A stretch of DNA of 64,000 nucleotides from CAYMZZ01 sp046297935 (GTDB taxonomy: Bacteria; Bacteroidota; Bacteroidia; Chitinophagales; Chitinophagaceae): assembly GCA_046297935.1 (NCBI GenBank), contig JBKBHA010000006.1, positions 163,890 through 227,889 on the forward strand, given 5' to 3'. A model generated the notes under the pieces. The model ran no database searches, was not told the origin of the DNA, and was given only the letters and a program-made list of their open reading frames with translations. A program made the position numbers and the translations under genes. Positions 16,413 to 25,790 of this stretch are shown here, one piece after another. Numbering within the stretch: the first letter of the stretch is position 1; each line of letters opens with the position of its first letter.

Positions 16413-17105
16413 TCAGGAACGAACTGTTCGTTGCTCGATACGTTTTTCATAGTCGCTACCCTGAAAAATGCGGTGTACATAAATGCCCGGAGTATGTATC
16501 AGGTCAGGGTCGAGCGAACCCGCAGGCACCAGTTCCTCCACTTCGGCAATCGTGATCCTGCCAGCCATAGCCATTAGGGGATTGAAATTACGAGCGGTGG
16601 CCCGGTACACCAGGTTTCCCTCGGTATCGCCTTTCCAGGCCTTCACGAGCGCGAAATCGGCATCAAAAGCCATTTCCATCAGATATTCCTTATCGCCAAA
16701 AATTCGGGTCTCTTTGCCATGGGCCACTTCTGTACCCACACCAGCCGGAGTAAAAATTGCAGGCATGCCGTATCCCGCAGCCATGCAGCGGGTAGCCAGC
16801 GTGCCCTGAGGTATCAATTCCACTTCCAGTTCGCCACTCAGCAATTGTCTTTCAAACTCTGCGTTTTCCCCCACATACGACGAAATCATTTTCTTCACCT
16901 GCTTTTGTTTAAGCATCAATCCAATTCCGAAATCGTCAACGCCGGCATTATTCGATATACAGGTAAGCTCACGTACACCCATCTTCACCAGCGCAGAAAT
17001 AGCGTTCTCAGGAATTCCGCAGAGGCCGAAGCCGCCTAACATCAACACGGCACCGTCTTCAATGTCGTGCAATGCTGCCGCGGCATTATTGTAAACTTTA
17101 CTCAT
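16413..17105 (-). CDS. scoA: 3-oxoacid CoA-transferase subunit A
   Basis: A 230-aa partner subunit of ScoB. It contains the glycine-rich MLGGFGLCGIPENAI segment at about 22-36 and the conserved SNNAG and GTLATRCMAAGYGMPAIFT motifs of family I CoA-transferase alpha subunits. The enzyme acts in ketone body or branched-chain acid catabolism. The two subunits are encoded in the usual A-B order and are very probably cotranscribed. The symbol is by homology to SCOT; atoD is another name used for similar proteins. Confidence 0.93.
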   Translation of the reverse strand: MSKVYNNAAAALHDIEDGAVLMLGGFGLCGIPENAISALVKMGVRELTCISNNAGVDDFGIGLMLKQKQVKKMISSYVGENAEFERQLLSGELEVELIPQGTLATRCMAAGYGMPAIFTPAGVGTEVAHGKETRIFGDKEYLMEMAFDADFALVKAWKGDTEGNLVYRATARNFNPLMAMAGRITIAEVEELVPAGSLDPDLIHTPGIYVHRIFQGSDYEKRIEQRTVRS

Positions 17106-17132
17106 ACTATATCACCAATAAGTGTTGAATGA

Positions 17133-17558
17133 TCACATCGGTTTCAACTCAACTTCGCCTGCGTTAAATTCCGGCCGGCGGCGTTGCTTCTGTCCAAAGG
17201 TATCAGTAATGGCCGTGCTATCTGCTGCAACCAGGCGATCCTCATACACAGCCATTGAATCAAATACTTCCTGCATCAGGCGGGGATGCGTCCGGTAGTA
17301 CTCGTAACTCCGGATAAACTCTTCCCTGGTGGTATTATGCAGGCTGTAAATCTTATCATACCATCGCTGACTTTCCAGCACCTGGTTCGTAGTTGTATCC
17401 CGAAACAACACATAGCCATTCAAAAATTCTCCCGCTTGTATCATATCCCACATAATGGCTTCCATTTCTTCAGGCTTAATAACATCTTCGGGAACACGAC
17501 GCGATTTGCAGGCAACAATCAGCAATAGCGCCGAAGCAATCATCCATAGCGATTTCAT
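17133..17558 (-). CDS. DUF4296 lipoprotein
   Basis: A 141-aa protein with a lipoprotein signal peptide (hydrophobic 4-15, lipobox IVAC, Cys16). The mature region starts with KPEEMEAIMWDMIQAGEFLN, the core DUF4296 motif in which EEM and MWD are conserved, and includes SLHNTTREEFIRSYEYYRTHP. The C-terminus is polar and disordered. Function is unknown; the family is confined mainly to Bacteroidota. The start overlaps the stop of the preceding DUF4835 gene as ATGA, so translation is coupled, and the two proteins probably act together in the envelope. Confidence 0.85.
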   Translation of the reverse strand: MKSLWMIASALLLIVACKSRRVPEDVIKPEEMEAIMWDMIQAGEFLNGYVLFRDTTTNQVLESQRWYDKIYSLHNTTREEFIRSYEYYRTHPRLMQEVFDSMAVYEDRLVAADSTAITDTFGQKQRRRPEFNAGEVELKPM

Positions 17559-18475
17559 TTCAACTCCTTATTATATGTACTGGCATTAGTGATGTCCACC
17601 CGTCCCAGAATTTCGCGTGCTCTCGTTTTCAGATCAGCACTGGCTTTGCTAAACACCTTTACTATTTCAGTTGCCTTGCCCTGAAAAAAGAACTGAAGTA
17701 TCATTGAGTTGGGATTCTCCTTGTTGATCGAATTCAGAAAATTCAGGCAATTCAATACGCCTGTTCTGCCTTCGTCCTCATTGTCGTAAAAAATATCCAT
17801 TCCGGTTCGGTAATAGGCATATAGGGCGTCGTGTATTTGGGCAAAACGGTTATTGTTCAGATTTTCCGCCAGCCAATACCGGTTGCGCAGGCTTTCGAAG
17901 GATTTCCAGCCAGTCACATCGCGCGACTCCGGGGCATTGTTGACAATGCTCCAGGCTTTTTGAAAATAAGGATCTCCTCCACGAAGAGAAAAGGAAGCGT
18001 AGTCGAAGCCCAAGATAATATTGACATAGTAAGCCAGCACGGCAGGCAGGTTAGCGGCTATCGGATCATTTCCCTGCACCCGATTTTCATTGAACTCAAT
18101 AGGTTGAAACTCCTGATACCGAAAAACCACATCGTTGTCTATAAAGTTTATCAGTGGTGAGTCGTAGCTGGTATTGTATATAGGCCTCGCGGCCTGAATG
18201 GTCAAACGACCCCGGTAAATATTGTCGCCCAGTTCCTGCTCCACACTCAATTGAAAATTGCACTGGATTTTTTCATTGGGCAGGAAATTGTCGCGCGTCC
18301 ATTTGCGGTTGTTCAAAAAGTTGGTGAGAGCTCCCTGCAGGGTTTGAAAAACATTCTTATTGGTTTCCGTACTGATCCGATTACTTACCACGGTTACCCG
18401 GGCCTGAATTTCCTGGGCTTGTGTGCCAGCATTCAGCAAACAGGCTATCACGAAAAGGAAAAAATATTTATGCAT
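17555..18475 (-). CDS. DUF4835 family envelope protein (PorD-like)
   Basis: A 306-aa secreted protein. The signal peptide MHKYFFLFVIACLLNAGTQAQ sets the start at 18475; the open frame extends 40 codons upstream but without signal features. The mature part shows the DUF4835 hallmarks: IQARVTVVSNRI, RGRLTIQAARPIYN, NDVVFRYQEFQPIEFNEN and a later YYVNIILGFDYASFS. From memory, this family has been linked to the type IX secretion system under the name PorD; I cannot verify that here. The window also holds a T9SS cargo. The gene overlaps the end of coaBC by 8 bp and DUF4296 by 4 bp, so the three are one transcription unit. Confidence 0.85.
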   Translation of the reverse strand: MHKYFFLFVIACLLNAGTQAQEIQARVTVVSNRISTETNKNVFQTLQGALTNFLNNRKWTRDNFLPNEKIQCNFQLSVEQELGDNIYRGRLTIQAARPIYNTSYDSPLINFIDNDVVFRYQEFQPIEFNENRVQGNDPIAANLPAVLAYYVNIILGFDYASFSLRGGDPYFQKAWSIVNNAPESRDVTGWKSFESLRNRYWLAENLNNNRFAQIHDALYAYYRTGMDIFYDNEDEGRTGVLNCLNFLNSINKENPNSMILQFFFQGKATEIVKVFSKASADLKTRAREILGRVDITNASTYNKELK

Positions 18476-19664
18476 AATGCTTTTCAATAAGGGTATCAAT
18501 AATGTCGCTGGCAACTTCCGCCTTTGATTTTGTATCAAACTCTCTGACTGTCCCATCGCGGTGCAGTATGGTGATTTTATTTGTATCATGCCCAAATCCG
18601 GCGCCTGCGTCCTGCAATGAGTTCAATACGATCATATCGGCATTTTTTCTGGTCAATTTGGCGCGAGCATTTTCCAATTCATTTTCCGTTTCAAGAGCGA
18701 AGCCAACCAGCACCTGTCCGGGACGTTTCATAGAACCCAGGCTTTTCAAAATATCTACAGTCCTGGTTAGTTCTATTTGCAGCGTGCCCTCGTCCTTCTT
18801 AATCTTTTGATCAGCGCGGACCATCGGTGTGTAATCGGCCACTGCTGCAGACATAATCCCAATATCACTGTCCAAAAATTCAGCCGAACAGGCGTCGTAC
18901 ATTTGAGCTGCGGACTGAACCCTTTTAATCCTGATTCCCGATTCATCAAAAACCTGGCTTACCGGGCCAAGTATCAGACACACATCCGCTCCCCGGTTGC
19001 GCAATTGCTGCGCCAGAGCAATGCCCATTTTGCCAGATGAGTGATTACCTATAAAACGTACTGGGTCAATTGCTTCGTATGTGGGGCCTGCCGTTACGAC
19101 TACCTTCTTACCCTTTAAGGAATTGCTTTCGGCAAAAAAGCGGGTAATGGCGGTAAGTATTTGTTCCGGCTCAGCTACGCGACCACTACCGTGGAGGCCA
19201 CTTGCCAATTCACCTTCGCCCACTGGCAGCACGCGGTTACCAAAGCTCCGGAGCATATCGAGATTGCGTCGGGTGCTGGGGTGTTTCCACATATCCTCAT
19301 CCATGGCCGGGGCTAGCCATACCGGACAGGTGGCCGACAAATACGCCGCCAGCAGCAGGTTGTCGCAAAGCCCATGGGCCATTTTGGCAATCGTATTGCA
19401 GCTGGCGGGAACTATCAACATCAGGTCTGCCCATCGGCCCAACATAACGTGATTAGACCAGCTGTCGCCTTCAAACAAATCGGTTAGCACCGGGCCCTTG
19501 CTAAGGGTAGAAACCGTGAGTGGGGACGCGAAATCTCTGGCAGCAGGCGTCATGATTACTTTTACTTCAGCCCCTTCCTTAACCAGGAGCCTAATGAGGA
19601 CGATCGATTTATAAGCGGCAATACTTCCCGTGATGCCCAGTACGATTTTGCGGCCTTTCAACAT
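18468..19664 (-). CDS. coaBC: Bifunctional CoaBC (Dfp)
   Basis: A 398-aa enzyme for two steps of coenzyme A synthesis: phosphopantothenate-cysteine ligase (CoaB) and decarboxylase (CoaC). The N-terminal flavodoxin-like CoaC domain has GITGSIAAYKS near residue 9, the catalytic His in SWNHVMLGRWADL (WSNHV, about 70), and PAMDEDMW. The CoaB domain starts near residue 185 with KKVVVTAGPTYEAIDPVRFI and has the SSGKMG nucleotide motif and KIKKD substrate motif. The Met at 19664 gives the normal start. It is the first gene of the coaBC-DUF4835-DUF4296 unit, after the terminator at 19702-19737. Confidence 0.97.
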   Translation of the reverse strand: MLKGRKIVLGITGSIAAYKSIVLIRLLVKEGAEVKVIMTPAARDFASPLTVSTLSKGPVLTDLFEGDSWSNHVMLGRWADLMLIVPASCNTIAKMAHGLCDNLLLAAYLSATCPVWLAPAMDEDMWKHPSTRRNLDMLRSFGNRVLPVGEGELASGLHGSGRVAEPEQILTAITRFFAESNSLKGKKVVVTAGPTYEAIDPVRFIGNHSSGKMGIALAQQLRNRGADVCLILGPVSQVFDESGIRIKRVQSAAQMYDACSAEFLDSDIGIMSAAVADYTPMVRADQKIKKDEGTLQIELTRTVDILKSLGSMKRPGQVLVGFALETENELENARAKLTRKNADMIVLNSLQDAGAGFGHDTNKITILHRDGTVREFDTKSKAEVASDIIDTLIEKHYA

Positions 19665-19701
19665 AGTCCTCAAAAATACCACTTATACAATCATATAGCT
19701 A

Positions 19702-19737
19702 CCAAAAAAGAAGCGACCCGCCGGAAGGGCGGGTCGC
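19702..19737 (-). terminator. Intrinsic terminator after rpoZ
   Basis: On the minus strand the stem GCGACCCGCC / GGCGGGTCGC (19713-19737) is followed by TTCTTTTTT. It closes the bamD-rpoZ operon. Confidence 0.85.
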
Positions 19738-19762
19738 CAGTATCGACTCCGGAATGGCTGCA

Positions 19763-20104
19763 TCAATCAAATAACTGATCCTGACCTTTGCGGTAATAAA
19801 CTTTTTCTTCCATGAATTCCTGCGTAGCAAGCAATGCCGGGTTAGGCATACGCTCATAAGCACGCGAAATTTCAATCTGCTCCTTGTTTTCGTGAATTTC
19901 TTCAAGACTGTCGGTATGACTGGCAAATTCGTCCAGCTTATTGTGCAGCTCTTCCTTCAACGAAATGTTGATCTGGTTGGCGCGTTTCGCAATAATGGCG
20001 ATTGATTCGTAGAGATTGCCGGTGCGGTTACGCAGGTCTTCCAGACTTTTGGTTTCTACATTGTTGGCAATGCCAGCACTAAGCTGCCGTCTTAACTTGC
20101 TCAT
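19763..20104 (-). CDS. rpoZ: DNA-directed RNA polymerase omega subunit
   Basis: A 113-aa protein of the Bacteroidota omega/Rpb6-like family. The core is TGNLYESIAIIAKRANQINI (about 28-47), the helix that packs on the beta' C-terminus, followed by a Glu-rich tail. Omega helps assemble RNA polymerase and may bind ppGpp. It overlaps the end of bamD by 26 bp in another frame, so translation is probably coupled. The bamD-rpoZ-coaBC order is a recurrent arrangement in this group, to my knowledge. Confidence 0.9.
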   Translation of the reverse strand: MSKLRRQLSAGIANNVETKSLEDLRNRTGNLYESIAIIAKRANQINISLKEELHNKLDEFASHTDSLEEIHENKEQIEISRAYERMPNPALLATQEFMEEKVYYRKGQDQLFD

Positions 20105-20897
20105 TCCGTATATTTTTTATGTTCGTTTGTGATAATTCAAGGAAGGAATCTGCTTCCTTTTTCAGTTTACTTTCAGGAAAGCGGTCAGTAAACTGCCTGC
20201 ATTCCTCTATAACGTTTTCATAGCGTTCGATCTTCTTTTCGTCCACACTCATTTCTGCAAACTTGTAGTAAGAGCGAATCACCATTAGCTTATATTCATC
20301 TGCTTTTTGCGACTCAGGAAATCCATTCAACAAAGTGGTAAATGCCACACCAGCCGCCCGAAACTGCCCCATGTCGTAATATAACTGGGCACTCTTGAAG
20401 TCTTTCAGCTCCATCTTCGCGCGCAATTCGTCGATGATGCCCTGTGCCTCGTCATTTTTTTCAGAACCGGGATGCGTATTAATAAAAACCTGCATCATAC
20501 CGATAGCTTTGATGGTATTCGTCTGGTCCAATTCCGCTTTGGGCGATTGTTTGTAAAAGCAATATGCCCGCATATAATCCATTTCCTCTGCTTTCGGACT
20601 GTTCGGAAAAATCTCCATGAACGTCTTAAACAGGTTCTCGGCGTTCAGGTAGTCTTTCTGATAATAAGCACAATAGCTGTACTTATAATAAATGTCCGGA
20701 AATTCCGGAGTGGTCTTATAATAAGGCATCACATCCTCATAAAGGATCTGCGCACGATTGTATTTCTTGTCTACAAAGAACTTCTCCGCCATGCGCAATT
20801 TATAAGCCGGGTCCGGGCTTTTCAAAATCTTATTCATGCTCTTACCGCCACAGCCGGCCAGCAATAACATCAGTGCGAAAACGGTTAAAAAACGCAT
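20079..20897 (-). CDS. bamD: Outer membrane assembly lipoprotein BamD
   Basis: A 272-aa lipoprotein of the BAM complex, which inserts beta-barrel proteins into the outer membrane. The signal peptide MRFLTVFALMLLLAGC gives Cys16 as lipidation site and fixes the start at 20897; an upstream extension of 68 codons in the same frame has no such features. The body is TPR-like: KYNRAQILYEDVMPYY, KDYLNAENLFKTFMEIFP, then NTHPGSEKNDEAQ and GQFRAAGVAFTTLL. It ends with a helical extension. A -7 box lies only 9 bases before the ATG, so the mRNA is nearly leaderless. Confidence 0.93.
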   Translation of the reverse strand: MRFLTVFALMLLLAGCGGKSMNKILKSPDPAYKLRMAEKFFVDKKYNRAQILYEDVMPYYKTTPEFPDIYYKYSYCAYYQKDYLNAENLFKTFMEIFPNSPKAEEMDYMRAYCFYKQSPKAELDQTNTIKAIGMMQVFINTHPGSEKNDEAQGIIDELRAKMELKDFKSAQLYYDMGQFRAAGVAFTTLLNGFPESQKADEYKLMVIRSYYKFAEMSVDEKKIERYENVIEECRQFTDRFPESKLKKEADSFLELSQTNIKNIRNEQVKTAA

Positions 20898-20905
20898 AAG
20901 GGTTG

Positions 20906-20914
20906 GCAAAGTTA
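20906..20914 (-). promoter_or_regulatory. bamD -7 box
   Basis: On the minus strand TAACTTTGC is an exact TAnnTTTGC match ending 9 bases before the bamD ATG. Transcription would start at or within a few bases of the start codon. Confidence 0.6.
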
Positions 20915-21044
20915 ATGTATTGCGGCAAATTATAGGCAAAAAACAGGTTTTCCCCGCTTTGACAAGCCAAAATTCTGTGAAAATCAGGGGCCTTCTTGTT
21001 CTCACCGACCCGTCTCGATGCGCTGGTTTGTCTCCCGCATCCCG

Positions 21045-21086
21045 ATAAACGACAATCCCCGGCCATAGCCGGGGATTGTTGTTTAT
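21045..21086 (-). terminator. Hairpin terminator after the OmpA-family gene
   Basis: The arms ATAAACGACAATCCCCGGC and GCCGGGGATTGTTGTTTAT pair with one mismatch around a CATA loop. It lies 16 bases past the stop of the OmpA gene; T-rich ends flank it. Confidence 0.75.
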
Positions 21087-21101
21087 AAGCAAAGAGTTCA
21101 C

Positions 21102-22742
21102 TTATTTTTTGCGGAGGTTGGGGTGCGGAGGAGCAACGGTATTAGGACCGTCTTCGCCTTCGTTAGCACCACGCAGATCAACTGTGTTGCAATCGCCACC
21201 GTCGTTGCCGTAATTGAAGATGAAGCGGTCAGCGCTTACACCTTGCTCGTCAACCAGGTAAGAGATTACCTTGTTCACATGATCCCAGCTCAGCTGTTGC
21301 TCTTTCTTGTTGCTGGCGCAATAGCCAACTACCACTACTTTACAGTCGGGGTTGTTACGCATGCGGCTTGCAACAGTTGCCAGTACAGCCTTCGCATCGT
21401 CAGTCAGGTTATTTGAATTATTACGGAAAGTAACGCTGGGCAGAGGGCCAAGTTTAGCAGCACAATCGGGCTGATTAGCCACCATATTCTTACAGCACTC
21501 TGGATCTGGGCATTTACCAACACCATCGGCATCAACAGGCTGACACTGAGTGGGGGTAATCAGTTCTTTGTCTTTGTAATCAGGAACACCATCACCATCT
21601 GTATCGCGGCTAACGCCACGGGTATCAACTGGTGCACCAGCAGGTGTTTGTTCCAGGTCAAACTGGTCAGTTACACCATCGCCATCGCTATCGTCCAGCA
21701 CAGGCTTGGGCAATTTCATCAGGCGGGGGTTGCGGATTTCGCTGTATGCATAATCCAGCGGGTTCAACCACCACAGGGGCTCAACCGATTTGGCACCCAG
21801 GTTATAGTTAATACCGATAGTTGCGTAGTTGTAAGAATCGTAGTCAGGGGAAAGGGCAGCGTTACCACCGGGATGCTCCTGCCATTGTTGGCCATCCAAC
21901 AGATCGTCCTTCACGATAGTGATACGATCTTCGATTGCCAGGTTGAAGCGGTTGCTCAACTTGAAAGCCATACCCAGACCAATGGTACCAGAAGGCTTGA
22001 AGGTTTTGCCAAACAGCTTGGGACGACGGTCACCCTGATTTTGCGCGTCTGTTTCGTATTCACCATCCAGCAGATCCTTGATCGCTTTGCGGGTGTCTTT
22101 ACGATCTTTGTACACACCCTGAGGAATGCCGCTGAAGTTGTAAGGATTTCCGTTACCATCCAGGATATCGAGCTTGGTATCGTAGATGCTACCACCAATA
22201 CCAGCAATTGCGTAGATGTTGAAACCAGTCTTTGATTTGTGGAATCGGATGTTGTTCAATGTGATAATACCTTGCAGAGAGAGGTCCTGTACCTTAGACT
22301 TGTAGTTCAGGAAAACGGCGTCGCCGCCCGCGTAAGGGTCAACGTAGCCAGCATCCATCCAGGGAGTATTCTTATTAATGTTTTCGGTATAGCGCCAAGC
22401 CAACCCTTTACCAGTTCCGTTCATGTATTCCAACCGCAGTGAGAACACATATCCCAAAGCTTTTCTTACATGTACACCCCAACCGATGGTGGGGAAAATG
22501 GCCGGTACGTCGCCGCTAATTGTAAAAGCACCGCCTTTTACACCAATTTCCCATTGGTTGCGGGGCTTTGCGGGGAAGTTGTAGGTGCCGTTCAGAAACT
22601 CGGTATGCTGAGGCATACGCTTTGTCGGCACTACGGACGAATCTGAAGGATCATAACTGCCACCCGTTTTCACCTGGGCTAAGCCGTATGATGCCATCAG
22701 GCAGATAAATCCTGCCAATAACATGTACTTTTTGCTTACCAT
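21102..22742 (-). CDS. OmpA-family protein with N-terminal barrel and TSP3 repeats
   Basis: A 546-aa outer-membrane protein with three parts. After the signal peptide (ending near ASYGLAQ) comes a beta-barrel-like region of about 300 residues with aromatic strand ends (WEIGVKGGAFTISGDV, YATIGINYNLG). Calcium-binding thrombospondin type 3 repeats follow: DDSDGDGVTDQFD and SRDTDGDGVPDYKD. The C-terminal OmpA domain (about 430-530) binds peptidoglycan and includes FNYGNDGGD. The protein is like P. gingivalis OmpA/P60-type proteins abundant in Bacteroidota and tethers the outer membrane to the wall. It has its own promoter (22787-22795) and terminator. Confidence 0.88.
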   Translation of the reverse strand: MVSKKYMLLAGFICLMASYGLAQVKTGGSYDPSDSSVVPTKRMPQHTEFLNGTYNFPAKPRNQWEIGVKGGAFTISGDVPAIFPTIGWGVHVRKALGYVFSLRLEYMNGTGKGLAWRYTENINKNTPWMDAGYVDPYAGGDAVFLNYKSKVQDLSLQGIITLNNIRFHKSKTGFNIYAIAGIGGSIYDTKLDILDGNGNPYNFSGIPQGVYKDRKDTRKAIKDLLDGEYETDAQNQGDRRPKLFGKTFKPSGTIGLGMAFKLSNRFNLAIEDRITIVKDDLLDGQQWQEHPGGNAALSPDYDSYNYATIGINYNLGAKSVEPLWWLNPLDYAYSEIRNPRLMKLPKPVLDDSDGDGVTDQFDLEQTPAGAPVDTRGVSRDTDGDGVPDYKDKELITPTQCQPVDADGVGKCPDPECCKNMVANQPDCAAKLGPLPSVTFRNNSNNLTDDAKAVLATVASRMRNNPDCKVVVVGYCASNKKEQQLSWDHVNKVISYLVDEQGVSADRFIFNYGNDGGDCNTVDLRGANEGEDGPNTVAPPHPNLRKK

Positions 22743-22786
22743 AACTGAGGATTAAGATTTGACGAAAAACAATGTCCTAATAATTC

Positions 22787-22795
22787 GCAAAAATA
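22787..22795 (-). promoter_or_regulatory. -7 box of the OmpA-family gene
   Basis: On the minus strand TATTTTTGC exactly fits TAnnTTTGC, 45 bases before the ATG at 22742. A strong promoter is expected for an abundant porin-like protein. Confidence 0.6.
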
Positions 22796-22935
22796 GGCTT
22801 TACGCCTTAAATACCAAATTTTTGTGAAATTTATTGAGGCTAATTGCTGTTATTTTTCAATTACTTAGTCAAAAAAAATGCCCAAAATGATGCGTTGAAC
22901 GGCATTTATTTTTTGCGCCGTAAATTGCCAGCTTT

Positions 22936-23898
22936 ATGAACCTCCCCACCCACCTCATCGATAAGGAGCTGAAGGAATTTGAATCCCGGTTCAGGGAGGC
23001 CGTTCGCAGCCAAACTCCTCTGTTAGACAGAATTATGCGCTTCATTGTCAAGCGCAAAGGCAAACAGCTCCGTCCCATGTTCGTGTTATTGAGCGCGAAA
23101 CTGTTTGGCGAAGTCACCCCAGCCAGTTATCGTGCTGCCTCACTAGTGGAGTTATTACACACAGCTACCCTGGTTCACGACGATGTGGTGGACGACAGTA
23201 TGGAAAGGCGGGGATTTTTCTCCACCTATGCACTTTGGAAAGCGAAAGCCAACGTATTAATTGGCGATTATCTGCTGGCGAAAGGTCTGTTGCTTTCACT
23301 GGATCAGCACGACTATCAGGTTTTACACATCCTTTCCGATGCCGTTCGCAAAATGAGCGAAGGCGAACTTTTGCAATTGGAAAAATCGCGTTCCCTCAAC
23401 CTGGAAGAAGAGGTTTATTTCGAAATAATACGGAACAAAACCGCCTCGCTCCTTGCGTCGGCCTGTGCCGCTGGTGCCTGGTCAGCGTCGAAAGACGATC
23501 AGCTGACCGAAAAAATGCGGCTTTTCGGGGAAAAAGCCGGAATTGCATTTCAAATAAAAGACGACCTTTTCGATTATTCAAGCGAGAACGTTGGAAAGCC
23601 GACCGGAAATGATATTAAAGAGAAAAAACTAACGTTGCCACTGATCTATACGCTTAGTCATACCGACCGTGCTACCCGACGGGAGATCATAAGAGTGGTA
23701 CGCCATCATAACAAAGACAGTAAACGGGTAAACTGGGTTATTGAGCAAGTGGAAAAGGCCGGAGGCATCGCCTATACAAAAGAAGTGATGAACCGTTTTA
23801 AGCAGGAAGCCCTGGATATCCTGCTTGAATTTCCCGACTCAGAAATACGACAGGGCCTGGCCGATATGGTTCGTTATGTTACTGACAGGAAATATTAA
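22936..23898 (+). CDS. Polyprenyl diphosphate synthase
   Basis: A 320-aa all-trans prenyltransferase that extends an allylic diphosphate with isopentenyl diphosphate. The first Asp-rich motif is in LVHDDVVDDS (about residues 82-91) and the second in FQIKDDLFDY (about 207-216); GKQLRPMFVLLSAKLFG is the conserved N-terminal block. Length fits the octaprenyl/heptaprenyl class, so the product may be the menaquinone side chain. Chain length cannot be read with confidence. recJ follows 47 bp downstream. Confidence 0.92.
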   Translation: MNLPTHLIDKELKEFESRFREAVRSQTPLLDRIMRFIVKRKGKQLRPMFVLLSAKLFGEVTPASYRAASLVELLHTATLVHDDVVDDSMERRGFFSTYALWKAKANVLIGDYLLAKGLLLSLDQHDYQVLHILSDAVRKMSEGELLQLEKSRSLNLEEEVYFEIIRNKTASLLASACAAGAWSASKDDQLTEKMRLFGEKAGIAFQIKDDLFDYSSENVGKPTGNDIKEKKLTLPLIYTLSHTDRATRREIIRVVRHHNKDSKRVNWVIEQVEKAGGIAYTKEVMNRFKQEALDILLEFPDSEIRQGLADMVRYVTDRKY

Positions 23899-23945
23899 GC
23901 AACAGTTGTTGTCGACGGCAACGATTGCAGGAAAAACTGGAGTGT

Positions 23946-25643
23946 ATGGAAAAAAGATGGAGCCTTGTTTCGCACGATCCGTTACAGAGCAAAGCCCTGC
24001 AGGAATCACTTCGCATAAGTCCGTTAATATGCCAGCTATTAACACAGCGCGGAATCACCAGTTTTGAGGAGGCCCGCCAATTCTTTCGCCCGGAACTGGA
24101 AAAGTTGCATGATCCCTGGCTCATGAAAGACATGCACAAAGCAACCAGCCGGATAGTAGCTGCACTGCAATCCAATGAAAAGATTCTCGTTTACGGCGAT
24201 TATGATGTAGACGGTACGACTGCTGTTGCCAGTTTCTATTCTTTTCTTCGTGGCATTCACCAGCAGGTCGATTTTTATATACCACATCGTTATAGGGAAG
24301 GATATGGCATAAGTCAGGCAGGAATTGATTTTGCAGCTGAAAACGGTTTCACCCTGATGGTAGCTCTCGACTGTGGAATCAAATCAGTAGAGCTGATAGC
24401 CTATGCTAAAACCAAAGGCATCGACTTTATTGTATGCGATCACCACCTACCCGACCAGGAGTTGCCGGCAGCAGTCGCCATTTTGAATCCTAAACAGCCA
24501 GATTGCGCCTACCCATACAAAGAGCTTTGCGGATGCGGAGTGGGATTTAAATTGATGACGGCATTGACTGAGCTGTTGTCACTCCCCATTGAAATGGCAC
24601 TGGAATATCTGGATCTGGTTGCCACGGCAATTGCAGCCGATATTGTGCCGATCACAGGCGAGAACAGGATTCTCGCTTTTCATGGACTTCGAAAAGCCAA
24701 TCAACGACCGAACAACGGGATCAAAGCGCTGGGAAAGCTGAGTGGTATTAGCCAGGAGCTCCATATTCACAATCTGGTATTCATGATAGCGCCGCGGGTG
24801 AATGCAGCCGGCCGAATGGACGATGCCCGCAAAGCGGTAGAAATGTTTGTGGCCCAAACGGAGGATGAGGCCGCATTCTTTGCTTCTCAATTGCATCAGG
24901 ATAACAGCGACCGCAAGGAAGCAGACCTGTTAACCACCCGCGAAGCACTGGAATTGATAAAACAGGATCAACAGTCTGTACACTACAAATCAACCGTTTT
25001 GTACCAGCCGCACTGGCACAAGGGTGTAGTAGGTATTGTGGCTTCACGTGTTATTGAGCACTACCACCGGCCTACCATTATACTTACCAAATCGGGTGAA
25101 GTGGCTGCCGGTAGCGCCCGTAGTGTACCTGGCTTCAATCTCTACGAAGCTATACATGCCTGCCGCGAACATCTGCTGGGATATGGTGGCCATTTTGCAG
25201 CCGCCGGCATGACGCTCGACCTGGAAAAAGTAGACGCATTTCGGGAACATTTTGAGAAAGTGGTATCGGAAACCATTTTGCCTGAACAACTCATCCCGGA
25301 AATCCGGATCGATGCGGAGGTCAGATTCGATGAACTAAACTGGAACGTCTACAATATTCTCACCCAGATGGAGCCCTTTGGTCCGGGCAACGACCGCCCT
25401 GTCTTTATGGCAAGAGCACTCCGCGACACTGGTGCTTCGCGCATCTTGAAAGAGCAACACTTAAGAGCCAGCCTGCGACAGGGGAATTTCCAGTTCAACG
25501 GTATCGGCTTCGGCCTCGCCGACAAATTCGAACTGCTGAGCGAAGGAAGACAGGTTGATGTGGTATTCAAACTCGACGTTAACGAATGGAACAACGAGAA
25601 AAATCTTCAGCTGCGTATTGTTGACATTAAACCCACGATGTAA
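23946..25643 (+). CDS. recJ: Single-stranded-DNA-specific exonuclease RecJ
   Basis: A 565-aa 5'-3' ssDNA exonuclease of recombination and mismatch repair. The DHH-family motifs are in order: YGDYDVDGTTAVASFYSFL (motif I, about 80-98), ALDCGIKS (II), CDHHLPD (III, the DHH), and NPKQPDCAYP. The DHHA1 domain contains GYGGHFAAAGMTL near 415. The OB domain occupies the C-terminus. ATG 23946 (MEKRWSLVSHDP) is chosen over an upstream in-frame TTG because GGAAAAACTGGAG just before it can serve as ribosome binding site. All catalytic residues are present. Confidence 0.96.
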   Translation: MEKRWSLVSHDPLQSKALQESLRISPLICQLLTQRGITSFEEARQFFRPELEKLHDPWLMKDMHKATSRIVAALQSNEKILVYGDYDVDGTTAVASFYSFLRGIHQQVDFYIPHRYREGYGISQAGIDFAAENGFTLMVALDCGIKSVELIAYAKTKGIDFIVCDHHLPDQELPAAVAILNPKQPDCAYPYKELCGCGVGFKLMTALTELLSLPIEMALEYLDLVATAIAADIVPITGENRILAFHGLRKANQRPNNGIKALGKLSGISQELHIHNLVFMIAPRVNAAGRMDDARKAVEMFVAQTEDEAAFFASQLHQDNSDRKEADLLTTREALELIKQDQQSVHYKSTVLYQPHWHKGVVGIVASRVIEHYHRPTIILTKSGEVAAGSARSVPGFNLYEAIHACREHLLGYGGHFAAAGMTLDLEKVDAFREHFEKVVSETILPEQLIPEIRIDAEVRFDELNWNVYNILTQMEPFGPGNDRPVFMARALRDTGASRILKEQHLRASLRQGNFQFNGIGFGLADKFELLSEGRQVDVVFKLDVNEWNNEKNLQLRIVDIKPTM

Positions 25644-25790
25644 ACGTAAAACTACGGTGGATAACAATTAATTTTCTGATAATCTGCCGAAACTTGTTTT
25701 TCCCTAGTTTAGTTGCCTGATCCGACCTCTTGAATACTTACTGATTAGCAGCTCCACTTTTTCATTTTCGCCCAAACAACCAAACAATTT

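Noticed and set aside
21648..22235. 195-codon plus-strand ORF opposite the OmpA gene
   Set aside because: Antisense shadow of a high-confidence gene, with no family features of its own.
22826..22841. 16-mer GAAATTTATTGAGGCT shared with 4794-4809, possible regulatory motif
   Set aside because: About one such match is expected by chance in AT-rich DNA of this length, and positions relative to genes differ.
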